This document shows positions 27,802 to 35,450 of a stretch of DNA of 64,000 bases, in pieces. The notes under the pieces were generated by a model. That model ran no database searches, was not told where the DNA came from, and saw only the letters and a program-made list of their open reading frames with translations. Made by a program: the position numbers and the translations under genes. The stretch spans positions 434,001-498,000 of the forward strand of contig NZ_JADPRT010000002.1 in NCBI RefSeq assembly GCF_015690355.1, read 5' to 3'. This DNA comes from Streptacidiphilus fuscans. Its GTDB lineage: Bacteria; Actinomycetota; Actinomycetes; Streptomycetales; Streptomycetaceae. The number at the start of each line of letters is the position of its first letter. The stretch's first letter is position 1.

Positions 27802-28710
27802 ATGTCGGAGCACTGGACGATCAGCGAGCCACGGAAACTCGTCTTCGACGAGCCGGTACGACGCCTCAAGGTGCGTACCATCGCCGGCGCGGTCAACGTG
27901 GTCGCCGGTGAGGGGCCCGCGCGGTTGGAGGTCACCGAGATCGAGGGGCCGCCGCTGCTGGTGAGCCTCGACGGGGGCGAGCTCGTGGTCACCTACGAGG
28001 ACCTCACCATGAAGGACTTCCAGTGGAAGGCCATCGGCCGCTGGATCGAGGGTCTGCGGCAGAAGCGCCACGCCGTGGTCTCGCTCGTGGTCCCCGCCGA
28101 CGTCGCGGTCGACCTCGGGTCCGCCTCGTCCGACGCGGTCGTCTCCGGGGTGACGGGGAAGGTCCACGCCAACACCGCCAGCGGCGATGTGACGCTGGTT
28201 CGGGTGAGCGGACCGGTCGACGCCAACACGGTTTCGGGCACGGTGGAGGCGCACGGCACCTCCGGAGGGCTTAAGATCAATACCGTGTCCGGCGCGCTCA
28301 CCGTCTTCGCCGGCACCAGCGGCGCGCTGAAGGCCAACTCCGTCAGCGGCGCGATGACGGTCGACCTCGACCGTCCGACGGCCGCCGACGTGGAGCTGAC
28401 CAATGTCTCCGGCGAGGTGGCCGTACGCATCCCCGCTCCGGCGGACGCCGAGGTCAGGGCCGACACGACGAGCGGCGACATCTCCTCCTCCTTCGACCAG
28501 TTGAAGGTCGGCGGCGCATGGGGCGCCAAGCGCATCACCGGGACGCTGGGCAAGGGCACCAGCCGTGTGAAGATCACCACGGTCTCCGGCTCCGTCGCCG
28601 TCCTGCGCCGCCCCAGCGACGAGGACGACGCCGCGCAGGACGCTCCCCAGGACGCCACTCCCGACTCCCCGCTCGCGATCGACTTCCAGAAGGGGGCTGA
28701 CGAGGCATGA
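27802..28710 (+). CDS. DUF4097 family beta-strand repeat protein
   Basis: 302 aa. From about residue 100 to 270 it is built of short beta-strand repeats with recurring S-G/V-S-G units (VHANTASGDVTLVRVSGPVD, INTVSGALTV and so on), typical of DUF4097, which forms a right-handed beta fold. No signal peptide or TM segment, so cytoplasmic. Its stop overlaps the PadR start (ATGA). DUF4097-PadR pairs occur widely in actinobacteria in association with envelope stress, but the mechanism is unknown. Confidence 0.82.
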   Translation: MSEHWTISEPRKLVFDEPVRRLKVRTIAGAVNVVAGEGPARLEVTEIEGPPLLVSLDGGELVVTYEDLTMKDFQWKAIGRWIEGLRQKRHAVVSLVVPADVAVDLGSASSDAVVSGVTGKVHANTASGDVTLVRVSGPVDANTVSGTVEAHGTSGGLKINTVSGALTVFAGTSGALKANSVSGAMTVDLDRPTAADVELTNVSGEVAVRIPAPADAEVRADTTSGDISSSFDQLKVGGAWGAKRITGTLGKGTSRVKITTVSGSVAVLRRPSDEDDAAQDAPQDATPDSPLAIDFQKGADEA

Positions 28711-29711
28711 GCCGCCCTGTCTTCGCTCACGGACGCCTGCGCCTGTACCTGCTCAAGCTGTTGGACGAGGCTCCGCGCCACGGCTACGAGGTGATACGCC
28801 TGTTGGAGGAGCGCTTCCACGGCCTGTACGCGCCCTCCGCCGGAACGGTCTACCCCCGGCTGGCCAAGCTGGAGCAGGAGGGCCTGGTCGAGCACTCGGT
28901 CGAGGGCGGCCGCAAGGTCTACCGGATCACCGACGCCGGCCGCGCCGAACTCGCCTCCAGGGCATCCGAATTGGCCGAGCTTGAGGCCGAGATACACGAC
29001 TCCGTCTCGCAGTTGGCCGACCAGATCCGCGAGGACGTCCGCGACTCCGCGCAGAGCCTGCGCGAGGAGATGCGCGCCGCCGCCCGGGAGTCGCGCCGCC
29101 AGGTGCGCTTCGGCGACGAGACCTGGCGCGCCGACCGTGAGTCCTGGCAGCGTGCCAAGGAGGAGTGGCGCGTCGCCAAGGAGCAGGCCAAGGAGCAGAC
29201 GCGGGAGGCCAAGGAGCAGGCCCGGTCCGCCCGCGAGGAGGCCCGCGAGGCCAAGGAGCAGGCCCGCGCGGTGCGCGAGCAGGCCCGTCGCGAGGCGAGC
29301 CGGATCGGCGATCAGATCCGCTCGCACATCAAGAGCGGCGACTGGCCCACCGGCCTTTCCGAGGGCCTCTCGGAGCTGACCCGCACCCTCAGCGGCCTTG
29401 CCGATCCGAGCCGTTGGACTCCCCCGGGCAGCCCGGAGGGAAGGACACCGCCCGGCCGCCCCGTCGGCGAGCCGGTGGACGAGCCGGTCGACTTCGGCAA
29501 GTCCGGCCAGGACGACGAGGTGCCTGCGGACCTGCCCGGTTGGGCGACGGTTGACGAGTCCGGCGAGCCGCTGCGCGAACTGAGCGGCCTGCTGGACCGG
29601 TTCCGCGACGAGGTGCGCGACCAGGCACGCGACGCGGGCGTCACCGCGGACAGCCTGCAGCGCGCCCGATCGGTCCTGGCGGATGCCGCGGCGCGACTGC
29701 GTCGGCGGTAA
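28707..29711 (+). CDS. PadR-family regulator with long coiled-coil extension
   Basis: 334 aa, about three times a minimal PadR protein. Residues about 1-85 are the winged helix (LYLLKLLDEAPRHGYEVIRL, SAGTVYPRLAKLEQEGLVE). Residues about 90-205 are an uninterrupted Arg/Glu/Ala coiled coil with AKEQ/AREQ repeats, encoded by recurring AAGGAGCAGGCC units. A Pro-rich linker and a helical C-terminus follow. The extension probably controls oligomerisation. It likely represses the operon through the repeat at 27689-27732. Confidence 0.85.
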   Translation: MSRPVFAHGRLRLYLLKLLDEAPRHGYEVIRLLEERFHGLYAPSAGTVYPRLAKLEQEGLVEHSVEGGRKVYRITDAGRAELASRASELAELEAEIHDSVSQLADQIREDVRDSAQSLREEMRAAARESRRQVRFGDETWRADRESWQRAKEEWRVAKEQAKEQTREAKEQARSAREEAREAKEQARAVREQARREASRIGDQIRSHIKSGDWPTGLSEGLSELTRTLSGLADPSRWTPPGSPEGRTPPGRPVGEPVDEPVDFGKSGQDDEVPADLPGWATVDESGEPLRELSGLLDRFRDEVRDQARDAGVTADSLQRARSVLADAAARLRRR

Positions 29712-29743
29712 CTCCAAAGACCGGCCCGGGGGTTACGGGGGCA

Positions 29744-29776
29744 GATCGGCCAGGGACGTGGGGGCCCTGGCCGATC
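29744..29776. terminator. Bidirectional terminator between padR and MDR genes
   Basis: GATCGGCCAGGG (29744-29755) and CCCTGGCCGATC (29765-29776) are perfect 12-bp arms with a 9-nt loop, placed between convergent genes. Confidence 0.8.
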
Positions 29777-29803
29777 AGGCGTACGAGGGTGCGCCGCTGC
29801 GGC

Positions 29804-29850
29804 GTCCTACGGCTGCGACGGCTGCGACGGCTGCGACGTCCTACGGCTGC
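29804..29850. repeat. Short tandem repeat, GCTGCGACG units
   Basis: Three exact 9-mers GCTGCGACG at 29812-29838, flanked by direct copies of CCTACGGCTGC (29806-29816 and 29840-29850). Located just past the 3' end of the MDR gene; likely replication slippage. Confidence 0.7.
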
Positions 29851-29856
29851 CGCACC

Positions 29857-30819
29857 CTACGGCTCCAGAACGATCTTTCCGAACACGTCGCCCTTGGCGA
29901 TCCGCGCGAAGCCCTCGCGTGCCTCGGCGAGCGGCAGCACCGAGTCGATGACCGGGCGCACTCCCGCCGTCCGGCAGAAGTTGAGCAGGCCGGCCAGCTC
30001 CTCCTTGGTGCCCATGGTCGAGCCGACCACCTTGAGCTCCAGGAAGAAGATGCGGGTCAGCTCCGCCGCAGGCGGGTTGGGGCCGCTGGTGGCACCGGAG
30101 ATGACCAGCGTCCCGCCGGGCCGGAGCGACTTGATCGAGTGCGACCAGGTCGCCGCACCGACGGTCTCCATGACGGCGTCGACGCGCTCGGGCAGCCGGG
30201 CCCCACTGGGGAACCAGGCGTCGGCGCCCAGTTCGACCGCACGGGCGCCCTTGGCCTCGTCGCGGCTGGTCGCCCAGACCCGCAGGCCCGCCGCCTTGCC
30301 CAGCACGATGAGCGCCGTGGCCACGCCGCCGCCCGCGCCCTGGACCAGGACGGTGTCGCCGGGCTTCACGCCCGCGTTGGTGAAGAGCATCCGATACGCC
30401 GTCAGCCACGCCGTCGGCAGGCAGGCCGCCTCCGCGAAGGAGAGCTCGGCGGGCTTGGGCAGCAGGTTCCAGGTCGGGACGGCGACCTTCTCGGCGAAGC
30501 TGCCCTGGTAGTGCTCGGTCAGGATGGACCGCGGCTCCTTGGGCCCGACGCCGTGACCGGTCTGGCCGATGACGGAGTGCAGGACGACCTCGTTGCCGTC
30601 CTCGTCGATGCCCGCGGCATCGCAGCCGAGGATCATCGGCAGCTTCTCGGCGGGGAGCCCGACCCCGCGCAGGGACCACAGATCGTGGTGGTTGAGTGAG
30701 GCGGCCTTGACGGTGACGATGCTCCAGCCGGGCCGCGCCTCGGGCTCGGGGCGCTCCCCCAGCTCGAGACCGCTCAGCGGGTCGTCCGGTGCGATACGGG
30801 CGGCATAGGCGGCGAACAT
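29857..30819 (-). CDS. Zinc-type alcohol dehydrogenase-like (MDR) oxidoreductase
   Basis: 320 aa medium-chain dehydrogenase/reductase. GroES-like N-terminal domain (SLNHHDLWSLRG, GCDAAG) and Rossmann domain with VLVQGAGGGVATALIVLGKA (about 154-173). The structural-zinc Cys cluster is absent and the catalytic Cys/His/Glu set is incomplete, so a quinone- or enone-reductase type NADPH enzyme is more likely than a zinc alcohol dehydrogenase. No operon partner; convergent with padR. Confidence 0.83.
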   Translation of the reverse strand: MFAAYAARIAPDDPLSGLELGERPEPEARPGWSIVTVKAASLNHHDLWSLRGVGLPAEKLPMILGCDAAGIDEDGNEVVLHSVIGQTGHGVGPKEPRSILTEHYQGSFAEKVAVPTWNLLPKPAELSFAEAACLPTAWLTAYRMLFTNAGVKPGDTVLVQGAGGGVATALIVLGKAAGLRVWATSRDEAKGARAVELGADAWFPSGARLPERVDAVMETVGAATWSHSIKSLRPGGTLVISGATSGPNPPAAELTRIFFLELKVVGSTMGTKEELAGLLNFCRTAGVRPVIDSVLPLAEAREGFARIAKGDVFGKIVLEP

Positions 30820-30927
30820 GCCTTGACCCTAGAACCGCGCGCGACCGCCGGGGAACCGCGCCACGATGTGATCTACGGCTCCGCGACGGTCGCGGGGTGT
30901 GCGTGCTAGGACGCCGGGCGCCCAGCC

Positions 30928-32124
30928 TCAGGCGCGGGCGACGCCCTCGGCGCGGGCAGCCTCGGCGACCGCCTTGGAGACGGCGGGCGCGACCCGCGGG
31001 TCGAACGGGCTCGGGATGACCATGGCAGCGGACAGCTCGTCACCGACCAGCTCGGACAGCGCGGTGGCCGCGGCGATCTTCATGCCCTCGGTGATGCGCG
31101 AGGCGCGCACCTGGAAGGCGCCGGCGAAGATGCCGGGGAAGGCCAGCACGTTGTTGATCTGGTTCGGGAAGTCCGAACGACCGGTGGCCACGACCGCCGC
31201 GTACTTGTGCGCGACGTCCGGGTGCACCTCGGGGTTCGGGTTGGCCATGGCGAAGATCATGCAGTCCTTGGCCATGGTCGCCACGACGTCCTCGGGCACG
31301 GTGCCGCCGGAGACGCCGATGAAGACGTCGGCGCCGGCCAGCACGTCGGCCATCGAACCGGTCAGGCCACCGCGGTTGGTGAGCTCGGCGATCTCGCGCT
31401 TGACGTCGGTCAGGTCGGTGCGGCCGACGTGGACCACGCCCTTGCGGTCGCACAGGGCGACGTCGCCGATGCCCGCGCCGACCAGGATCTTGGCGATGGC
31501 GATGCCCGCCGCGCCCGCACCGGAGATGACGGCACGCAGGTCGGCCAGGGTGCGACCGGTCAGCTTGGCGGCGTTCCGCAGCGCGGCCAGGGTGACCACG
31601 GCGGTGCCGTGCTGGTCGTCGTGGAAGATCGGGATGTCGAGGGCCTCCTGCAGGCGGCGCTCGATCTCGAAGCAGCGCGGCGCGGAGATGTCCTCCAGGT
31701 TCACCCCACCGAAGGAGGGCGCGAGCCGGATCACGGTCTCGACGATCTCGTCGACGTCCTTGGTGTCCAGCGCGATCGGCACCGCGTCGACGCCACCGAA
31801 CTGCTTGAACAGGATCGCCTTGCCCTCCATGACCGGGAGGGAGGCCTGCGGGCCGATGTCGCCGAGGCCGAGCACGGCGGTGCCGTCGGTGACGACCGCG
31901 ACCACGTTGGAGGTCCAGGTGTAGTCGTGGACCAGCTCAGGGTGCTCGGCGATGGCCGTGCAGACCCGGGCGACGCCCGGGGTGTAGGCGAGGGAAAGGT
32001 CGTCCGCGTCACGCACCGGAACGGTCGCGTTGATCTCCATCTTGCCGCCGCGGTGCAGGGCGAAGGCGGGATCGATCGGATCCTTCTCGTCGAGGGGACG
32101 GGGACTGATGATCTCGGCTGCCAC
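30928..32124 (-). CDS. NAD(P)-dependent malic enzyme
   Basis: 398 aa, the short bacterial malic enzyme. N-terminal malic domain with [27 protein letters not shown] and [17 protein letters not shown]; catalytic Lys in EGKAILFK; metal-binding ED in GVNLEDI and DD in [12 protein letters not shown](P)-binding [14 protein letters not shown] at about 190-203. Decarboxylates malate to pyruvate, linking the TCA cycle to NAD(P)H and acetyl-CoA supply. The GTG at 32124, behind GAAGAGGTCCTC, gives [10 protein letters not shown], matching homologues; the frame is open further upstream but that part is not protein-like. Confidence 0.92.
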   Translation of the reverse strand: MAAEIISPRPLDEKDPIDPAFALHRGGKMEINATVPVRDADDLSLAYTPGVARVCTAIAEHPELVHDYTWTSNVVAVVTDGTAVLGLGDIGPQASLPVMEGKAILFKQFGGVDAVPIALDTKDVDEIVETVIRLAPSFGGVNLEDISAPRCFEIERRLQEALDIPIFHDDQHGTAVVTLAALRNAAKLTGRTLADLRAVISGAGAAGIAIAKILVGAGIGDVALCDRKGVVHVGRTDLTDVKREIAELTNRGGLTGSMADVLAGADVFIGVSGGTVPEDVVATMAKDCMIFAMANPNPEVHPDVAHKYAAVVATGRSDFPNQINNVLAFPGIFAGAFQVRASRITEGMKIAAATALSELVGDELSAAMVIPSPFDPRVAPAVSKAVAEAARAEGVARA

Positions 32125-32742
32125 GAGGACCTCTTCGTCGTCGTTCTGTGAGGGTTGGTTTGTCTGGTGATGCGTCCGGTTCGATGCCGATCTCGACACT
32201 AGTCGCGGCGCTGGCGCCACAGCTTCGTCTTTTCGTCCCCCAGGTTCGGGGTCCAAGCTCGGTCGCGTCGTGAGATCCGCCCGCACAGACGGGACGCGAA
32301 CCAGCAGATATGGACGAACGGTACAAACACCGCGAGCGGCGAGAGGCCGGATTACGGACCGGTGCCTCGGATCCGGAGCGCTGTCGTGCTTCCGGTCCTG
32401 CGCACCACCCGGATCGGTGCCGATCCGGTGGGCCTACTCGACTGACGGGGGTCACCCGTGAGCTGATTTTGGCACAGTCGCCTCGATCCTGGGCAACGAG
32501 CCCGCTCGAGATTCGGTCTTGTTCATCACATGTTCCGTTCAACCGCCATACTGCGGACGCCGTCCGCGCCCGGAGGTACGCGCATCGGAACCGATCGTAA
32601 TACCCTGGCGGAGAGTACAGTCATTACCAGCGAGTACCACCGCACCACCCGGCACCACACTGCGCCCACCACGCGGTACCACCGGCGGCAGTCGGTGCCG
32701 GTCTGTCAGCTTTCACGGGACACGGACACCTCGGGACGACTC
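32125..32742. other. 618-bp divergent gap, malic enzyme / CGNR gene
   Basis: No supported gene on either strand and no tRNA- or riboswitch-like structure recognised. It is less GC-rich around 32505-32650 and contains TAATACC (about 32600) and CAGTCATTACC, plausible -10 material for the CGNR gene. Repeated ACCACC/TACCACC tracts (32631-32695) lie just before that gene. Long enough to hold a small transcript; none can be argued from sequence alone. Confidence 0.4.
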
Positions 32743-33312
32743 ATGGAACTCACCACCTACGCGGAGTTCGCCGTCAGGCTGGTCAACACCGAGGAACCCG
32801 AGCGCGGCAAGGACGAACTGACCACGGTCGACGAGGTCCGCCGCCTGTTCAGCGCGGGCGGCCGGGGCACGAAGCTGGTCGAGGAGGCGGACGTCCCGCA
32901 GTTGCGGGCGGTCCGGCGACGGCTGCGGTCGGTCTTCGAGTCGGCGGCGGAGGGCGACCAGACGCGCGCCGTCGACATGCTCAACGAGCTGCTGATCGAG
33001 TACCCGGTCAGCCCGGTCATCTCGGGCCACGGATATCTCGACGAGAACGGCCGCCCGCTGTGGCACCTGCACCTGGCGGAGAACGCCTCGACCGCGACCT
33101 CGCTTTACGCGGCGCTGGCCAGCATGGGCCTGGCGATGCACCTCACCGCCCACGGCGCGGACCGTCTCGGCCTCTGCCAGGCGGCACCGTGCCGCAACGC
33201 GTATCTCGACACCTCCACCAACCGCAGCCGCCGCTACTGCAGCGACCGCTGCGCGACCCGCGCCAACGTCGCGGCGTACCGCGCGCGGAAGCGCGAAGCG
33301 GCTTCCGCCTAG
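32743..33312 (+). CDS. CGNR zinc-finger domain protein
   Basis: 189 aa. ABATE-type N-terminal domain (about 1-130; YAEFAVRLVNTEEP) and C-terminal zinc finger with Cys at LGLCQAAPC and RYCSDRCATRANVAAYRARK. The family signature CGNR reads CATR here. Members are presumed DNA-binding stress regulators. ATG at 32743 is preferred over in-frame starts back to 32530, which lie in the promoter-like gap. The stop codon TAG is already the first bases of hairpin repeat copy C. Confidence 0.8.
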   Translation: MELTTYAEFAVRLVNTEEPERGKDELTTVDEVRRLFSAGGRGTKLVEEADVPQLRAVRRRLRSVFESAAEGDQTRAVDMLNELLIEYPVSPVISGHGYLDENGRPLWHLHLAENASTATSLYAALASMGLAMHLTAHGADRLGLCQAAPCRNAYLDTSTNRSRRYCSDRCATRANVAAYRARKREAASA

Positions 33313-33413
33313 GGGCGGGGATCTGGGCGAGCAACCACCGATGAGCGGATGGCCCTGTTCGTTCGGTGCTCGACCTGGGTGGGTGGCTTGTCGCGCAGTT
33401 CCTCGCGCCCCTA
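33311..33413. repeat. Long hairpin repeat, copy C
   Basis: Left arm 33311-33340 (AGGGGCGGGGATCTGGGCGA...) is more diverged than in A, B and D; right arm 33381-33413 keeps TTGTCGCGCAGTTCCTCGCG. The loop matches copy B closely (GATGAGCGGATGGCCCTGTT). Lies between convergent CGNR and sodX genes. Confidence 0.82.
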
Positions 33414-33435
33414 GAGGTGCAACTGGCCCGTCTGC

Positions 33436-33921
33436 CTAGAGGCTCGGGAGGCGGCGGAAGTCGCCGAGGCGGCGGGACATCGCGTACGGGAGGGCGCGGA
33501 GGGCCGGTTGCCACCAGGTGGAGGGGGCGAGCCAGGCGGGGCGGGGGGCATAGCGGAGCAGGACTCGGCCGAGGACCAACTCGTCCGGGACCGGGCCGTA
33601 GTCGCGGCTGTCGCTCTCGACCGCGCTGTTGTCGGAGAGGAGCCACCACCCGCCCGGGCGACGTTCCACCGCGCGCTTGACCACGATCAGGTCCTGGCGG
33701 AGCGGATGCTGTGCCACCACCACCGCGCCCGGCCGAAGTCGCGCGCCGTAGTGGCAGACCAGGCGATCGCCGTGGGACAGCGTGGGCGCCATCGACGGTC
33801 CGTCGACCACCAGCACGCCGAACCGGCCCTGGACCGCACCGCCCTCCGGGGGCTCCTGCGGCTCCCGCACCTGCGACTGCGGCTGTGGCTGCCCGCCGGG
33901 TTCACCCACTCGCTCGGCCAT
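33436..33921 (-). CDS. sodX: NiSOD maturation protease (S26 signal-peptidase-like)
   Basis: 161 aa. S26 peptidase fold with nucleophile S43 in DGPSMAPTLSHGD and general-base K82 in DLIVVKRAVE. No TM anchor, so cytoplasmic, unlike type I signal peptidases. Divergently adjacent to sodN, whose 14-residue leader it is expected to remove to expose the nickel hook. Start at 33921 has GCGAGG nine bases upstream; an ATG at 33930 abuts that same GAGG. A run of CGTCTTCTA 9-mers (34002-34019) lies in the shared promoter gap. Confidence 0.88.
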   Translation of the reverse strand: MAERVGEPGGQPQPQSQVREPQEPPEGGAVQGRFGVLVVDGPSMAPTLSHGDRLVCHYGARLRPGAVVVAQHPLRQDLIVVKRAVERRPGGWWLLSDNSAVESDSRDYGPVPDELVLGRVLLRYAPRPAWLAPSTWWQPALRALPYAMSRRLGDFRRLPSL

Positions 33922-34111
33922 TCCGTTCATCCTCGCCCACCGCTCGGGACCCGTTCGGTTCCATCTTCGCAAGCCTGCGGGGCAAGTCCACCTCTCTTCT
34001 GCGTCTTCTACGTCTTCTACGACCTTTGCCCTAAGCCCCCGGGGCGGACGCGAGTCCGACGCCTTTCGGCGGTAACCTCCTCCTGGGAAGACGATCACAG
34101 GAAGGACTCCC

Positions 34112-34507
34112 ATGTTCTCTCGGCTTTTTGCACCGCGGGTCACTGTCCACGCTCACTGCGACCTCCCCTGCGGCGTCTACGACCCCGCCCAGGCACGCAT
34201 CGAGGCTGAGTCGGTCAAGGCCGTCCAGGAGAAGTACCAGGCCAACGAGGACCCGCACTTCCGCGCTCGCGCCACCGTGATCAAGGAGGAGCGCGCCGAG
34301 CTGGCCAAGCACCACGTCTCGGTGCTGTGGAGCGACTACTTCAAGGCCCCGCACTTCGAGAAGTACCCCCAGCTGAGCCAGCTGGTGAACGACACCCTGA
34401 AGGCCCTGTCCGCGGCCAAGGCCTCCACCGACCCGGCGACGGGCCAGAAGGCGCTCGACCTGATCGCGGAGATCGACAAGATCTTCTGGGAGACCAAGAA
34501 GGCCTGA
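34112..34507 (+). CDS. sodN: Nickel superoxide dismutase
   Basis: 131 aa, start behind AGGAAGG. A 14-residue leader (MFSRLFAPRVTVHA) precedes HCDLPCGVYDPA: mature H1, C2 and C6 are the nickel ligands and D3/Y9 are the usual second-sphere residues. The rest is the four-helix bundle of the NiSOD hexamer. Disproportionates superoxide in the cytoplasm. Length is normal. Expression in streptomycetes depends on nickel; no operator was identified here. Confidence 0.97.
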   Translation: MFSRLFAPRVTVHAHCDLPCGVYDPAQARIEAESVKAVQEKYQANEDPHFRARATVIKEERAELAKHHVSVLWSDYFKAPHFEKYPQLSQLVNDTLKALSAAKASTDPATGQKALDLIAEIDKIFWETKKA

Positions 34508-34564
34508 GTCCACGGACTCTGAGGCTGGTACACGTGGGGCCCGACCGAGCAATCGGCCGGGCCC
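34508..34564 (+). ncRNA. sodN 3' UTR, candidate s-SodF small RNA
   Basis: In S. coelicolor the sodN transcript is processed to a stable 3' fragment of about 90 nt (s-SodF) that targets sodF mRNA. The equivalent region here runs from the end of sodN to the terminator at 34537-34564. I cannot confirm the complementarity because sodF is not in this window. Candidate by position only. Confidence 0.35.
34537..34564 (+). terminator. Intrinsic terminator of sodN
   Basis: GGGCCCGACCGA pairs with TCGGCCGGGCCC (one mismatch) around loop GCAA; 29 nt after the stop codon. Confidence 0.85.
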
Positions 34565-34609
34565 TTCGCCGTTCCCACGCTGCGTGCAGCGCCGCGGGCT
34601 CCGGCGGCG

Positions 34610-35167
34610 TCAGCCGATGACGACGGTGACCGTGTAGGTGCCCTGGCCGTCGGTGCAGCGGCGGGCCTCGCCGCAGGAGGTGCGGGTCTCGGTGATGGTG
34701 ACCGTCCCGGCCTGGCGGGCAACGAAGCGGGTGGACTTGGTGCCGCAGCCGCTGCCGGGGTGGCAGTCGGTGCCGGGGCCGATCTCGGGCAGCCCGAGCG
34801 GCGACAGGTCGGCCGGGTTGGAGACCTTCGGCGTGCTCCAGGTGATGTTGTGCATGGTCAGCAGGACGGTGCCGCCGACGGGTACGTGCACCGTGTGTCC
34901 CTTGGCGTTCTCGTCGAGCTTGAGCACCGTCCCGGTACTGCTCGAACCGGTAGCCGAGGCGGACGGTGTCGCGACGGCGGACGCGGAGCCGGTCGCCGGG
35001 CCCGAAGCCCGGCCGGACGAGCCGGAAGACGAGCCGGAGGACGAACAGCCCGACAGCGCCACCCCTGCGGCGAGGCCGAGGGCCGCCACCGACAGCAGAC
35101 GGAGGCGCTTCGACGACCGCGGAGCCGACGAGTCCGGAGCCCCGGAAGTGGTAAGGGCCTTGGTCAT
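34610..35167 (-). CDS. Secreted lipoprotein of unknown function, chagasin-like features
   Basis: 185 aa, start behind GAGGAG. Lipobox VALSGC with C41, then a long Ser/Gly/Thr linker. The domain from about 90 to 185 is all-beta and contains NITWSTPKVSNP and GTKSTRFVARQAGTVTITET, loosely recalling the chagasin (I42) inhibitor fold, plus two Cys pairs. The family assignment is weak; treat as an unknown surface lipoprotein. Confidence 0.7.
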   Translation of the reverse strand: MTKALTTSGAPDSSAPRSSKRLRLLSVAALGLAAGVALSGCSSSGSSSGSSGRASGPATGSASAVATPSASATGSSSTGTVLKLDENAKGHTVHVPVGGTVLLTMHNITWSTPKVSNPADLSPLGLPEIGPGTDCHPGSGCGTKSTRFVARQAGTVTITETRTSCGEARRCTDGQGTYTVTVVIG

Positions 35168-35314
35168 GTGCTTGCTCCTCTGTGCGGGCAGGATCCGGTT
35201 GACGGACAACTGCCGATTGGATGCGCTGGCCTGCGCATCGGTTCCCCTCCCGCTCCCCCTGTCCCCTGCCTCCGGGCTGTCTGCGGGTTGTCTCCCGGTC
35301 GGCGCGGCCGGGCC

Positions 35315-35339
35315 GGAGGCACCCCCCTCGAGTGCCTCC
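35315..35339. terminator. 8-bp hairpin in the gap after the HEWHE protein gene
   Basis: GGAGGCAC and GTGCCTCC around a 9-nt loop. With 35399-35425 it forms a pair of hairpins downstream of the leftward gene ending at 35451. The remaining sequence of this 283-bp gap (35168-35450) shows no gene. Confidence 0.5.
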
Positions 35340-35398
35340 GAACCCGCCCGATCCGCGCGACATGAAGCGCCCGCCCGAACCGCACCCGGAACGCAGGC

Positions 35399-35425
35399 CG
35401 GGGGCCGGCCAGCGGCCGACCCCCG
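35399..35425 (-). terminator. Hairpin terminator of the HEWHE secreted-protein gene
   Basis: CGGGGGCCGGCC and GGCCGACCCCCG form a 12-bp stem with one mismatch and a 3-nt loop, 26 nt past the stop of the leftward gene. Confidence 0.65.
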
Positions 35426-35450
35426 GGTGGTGCTGGTGACTGACTGGACG

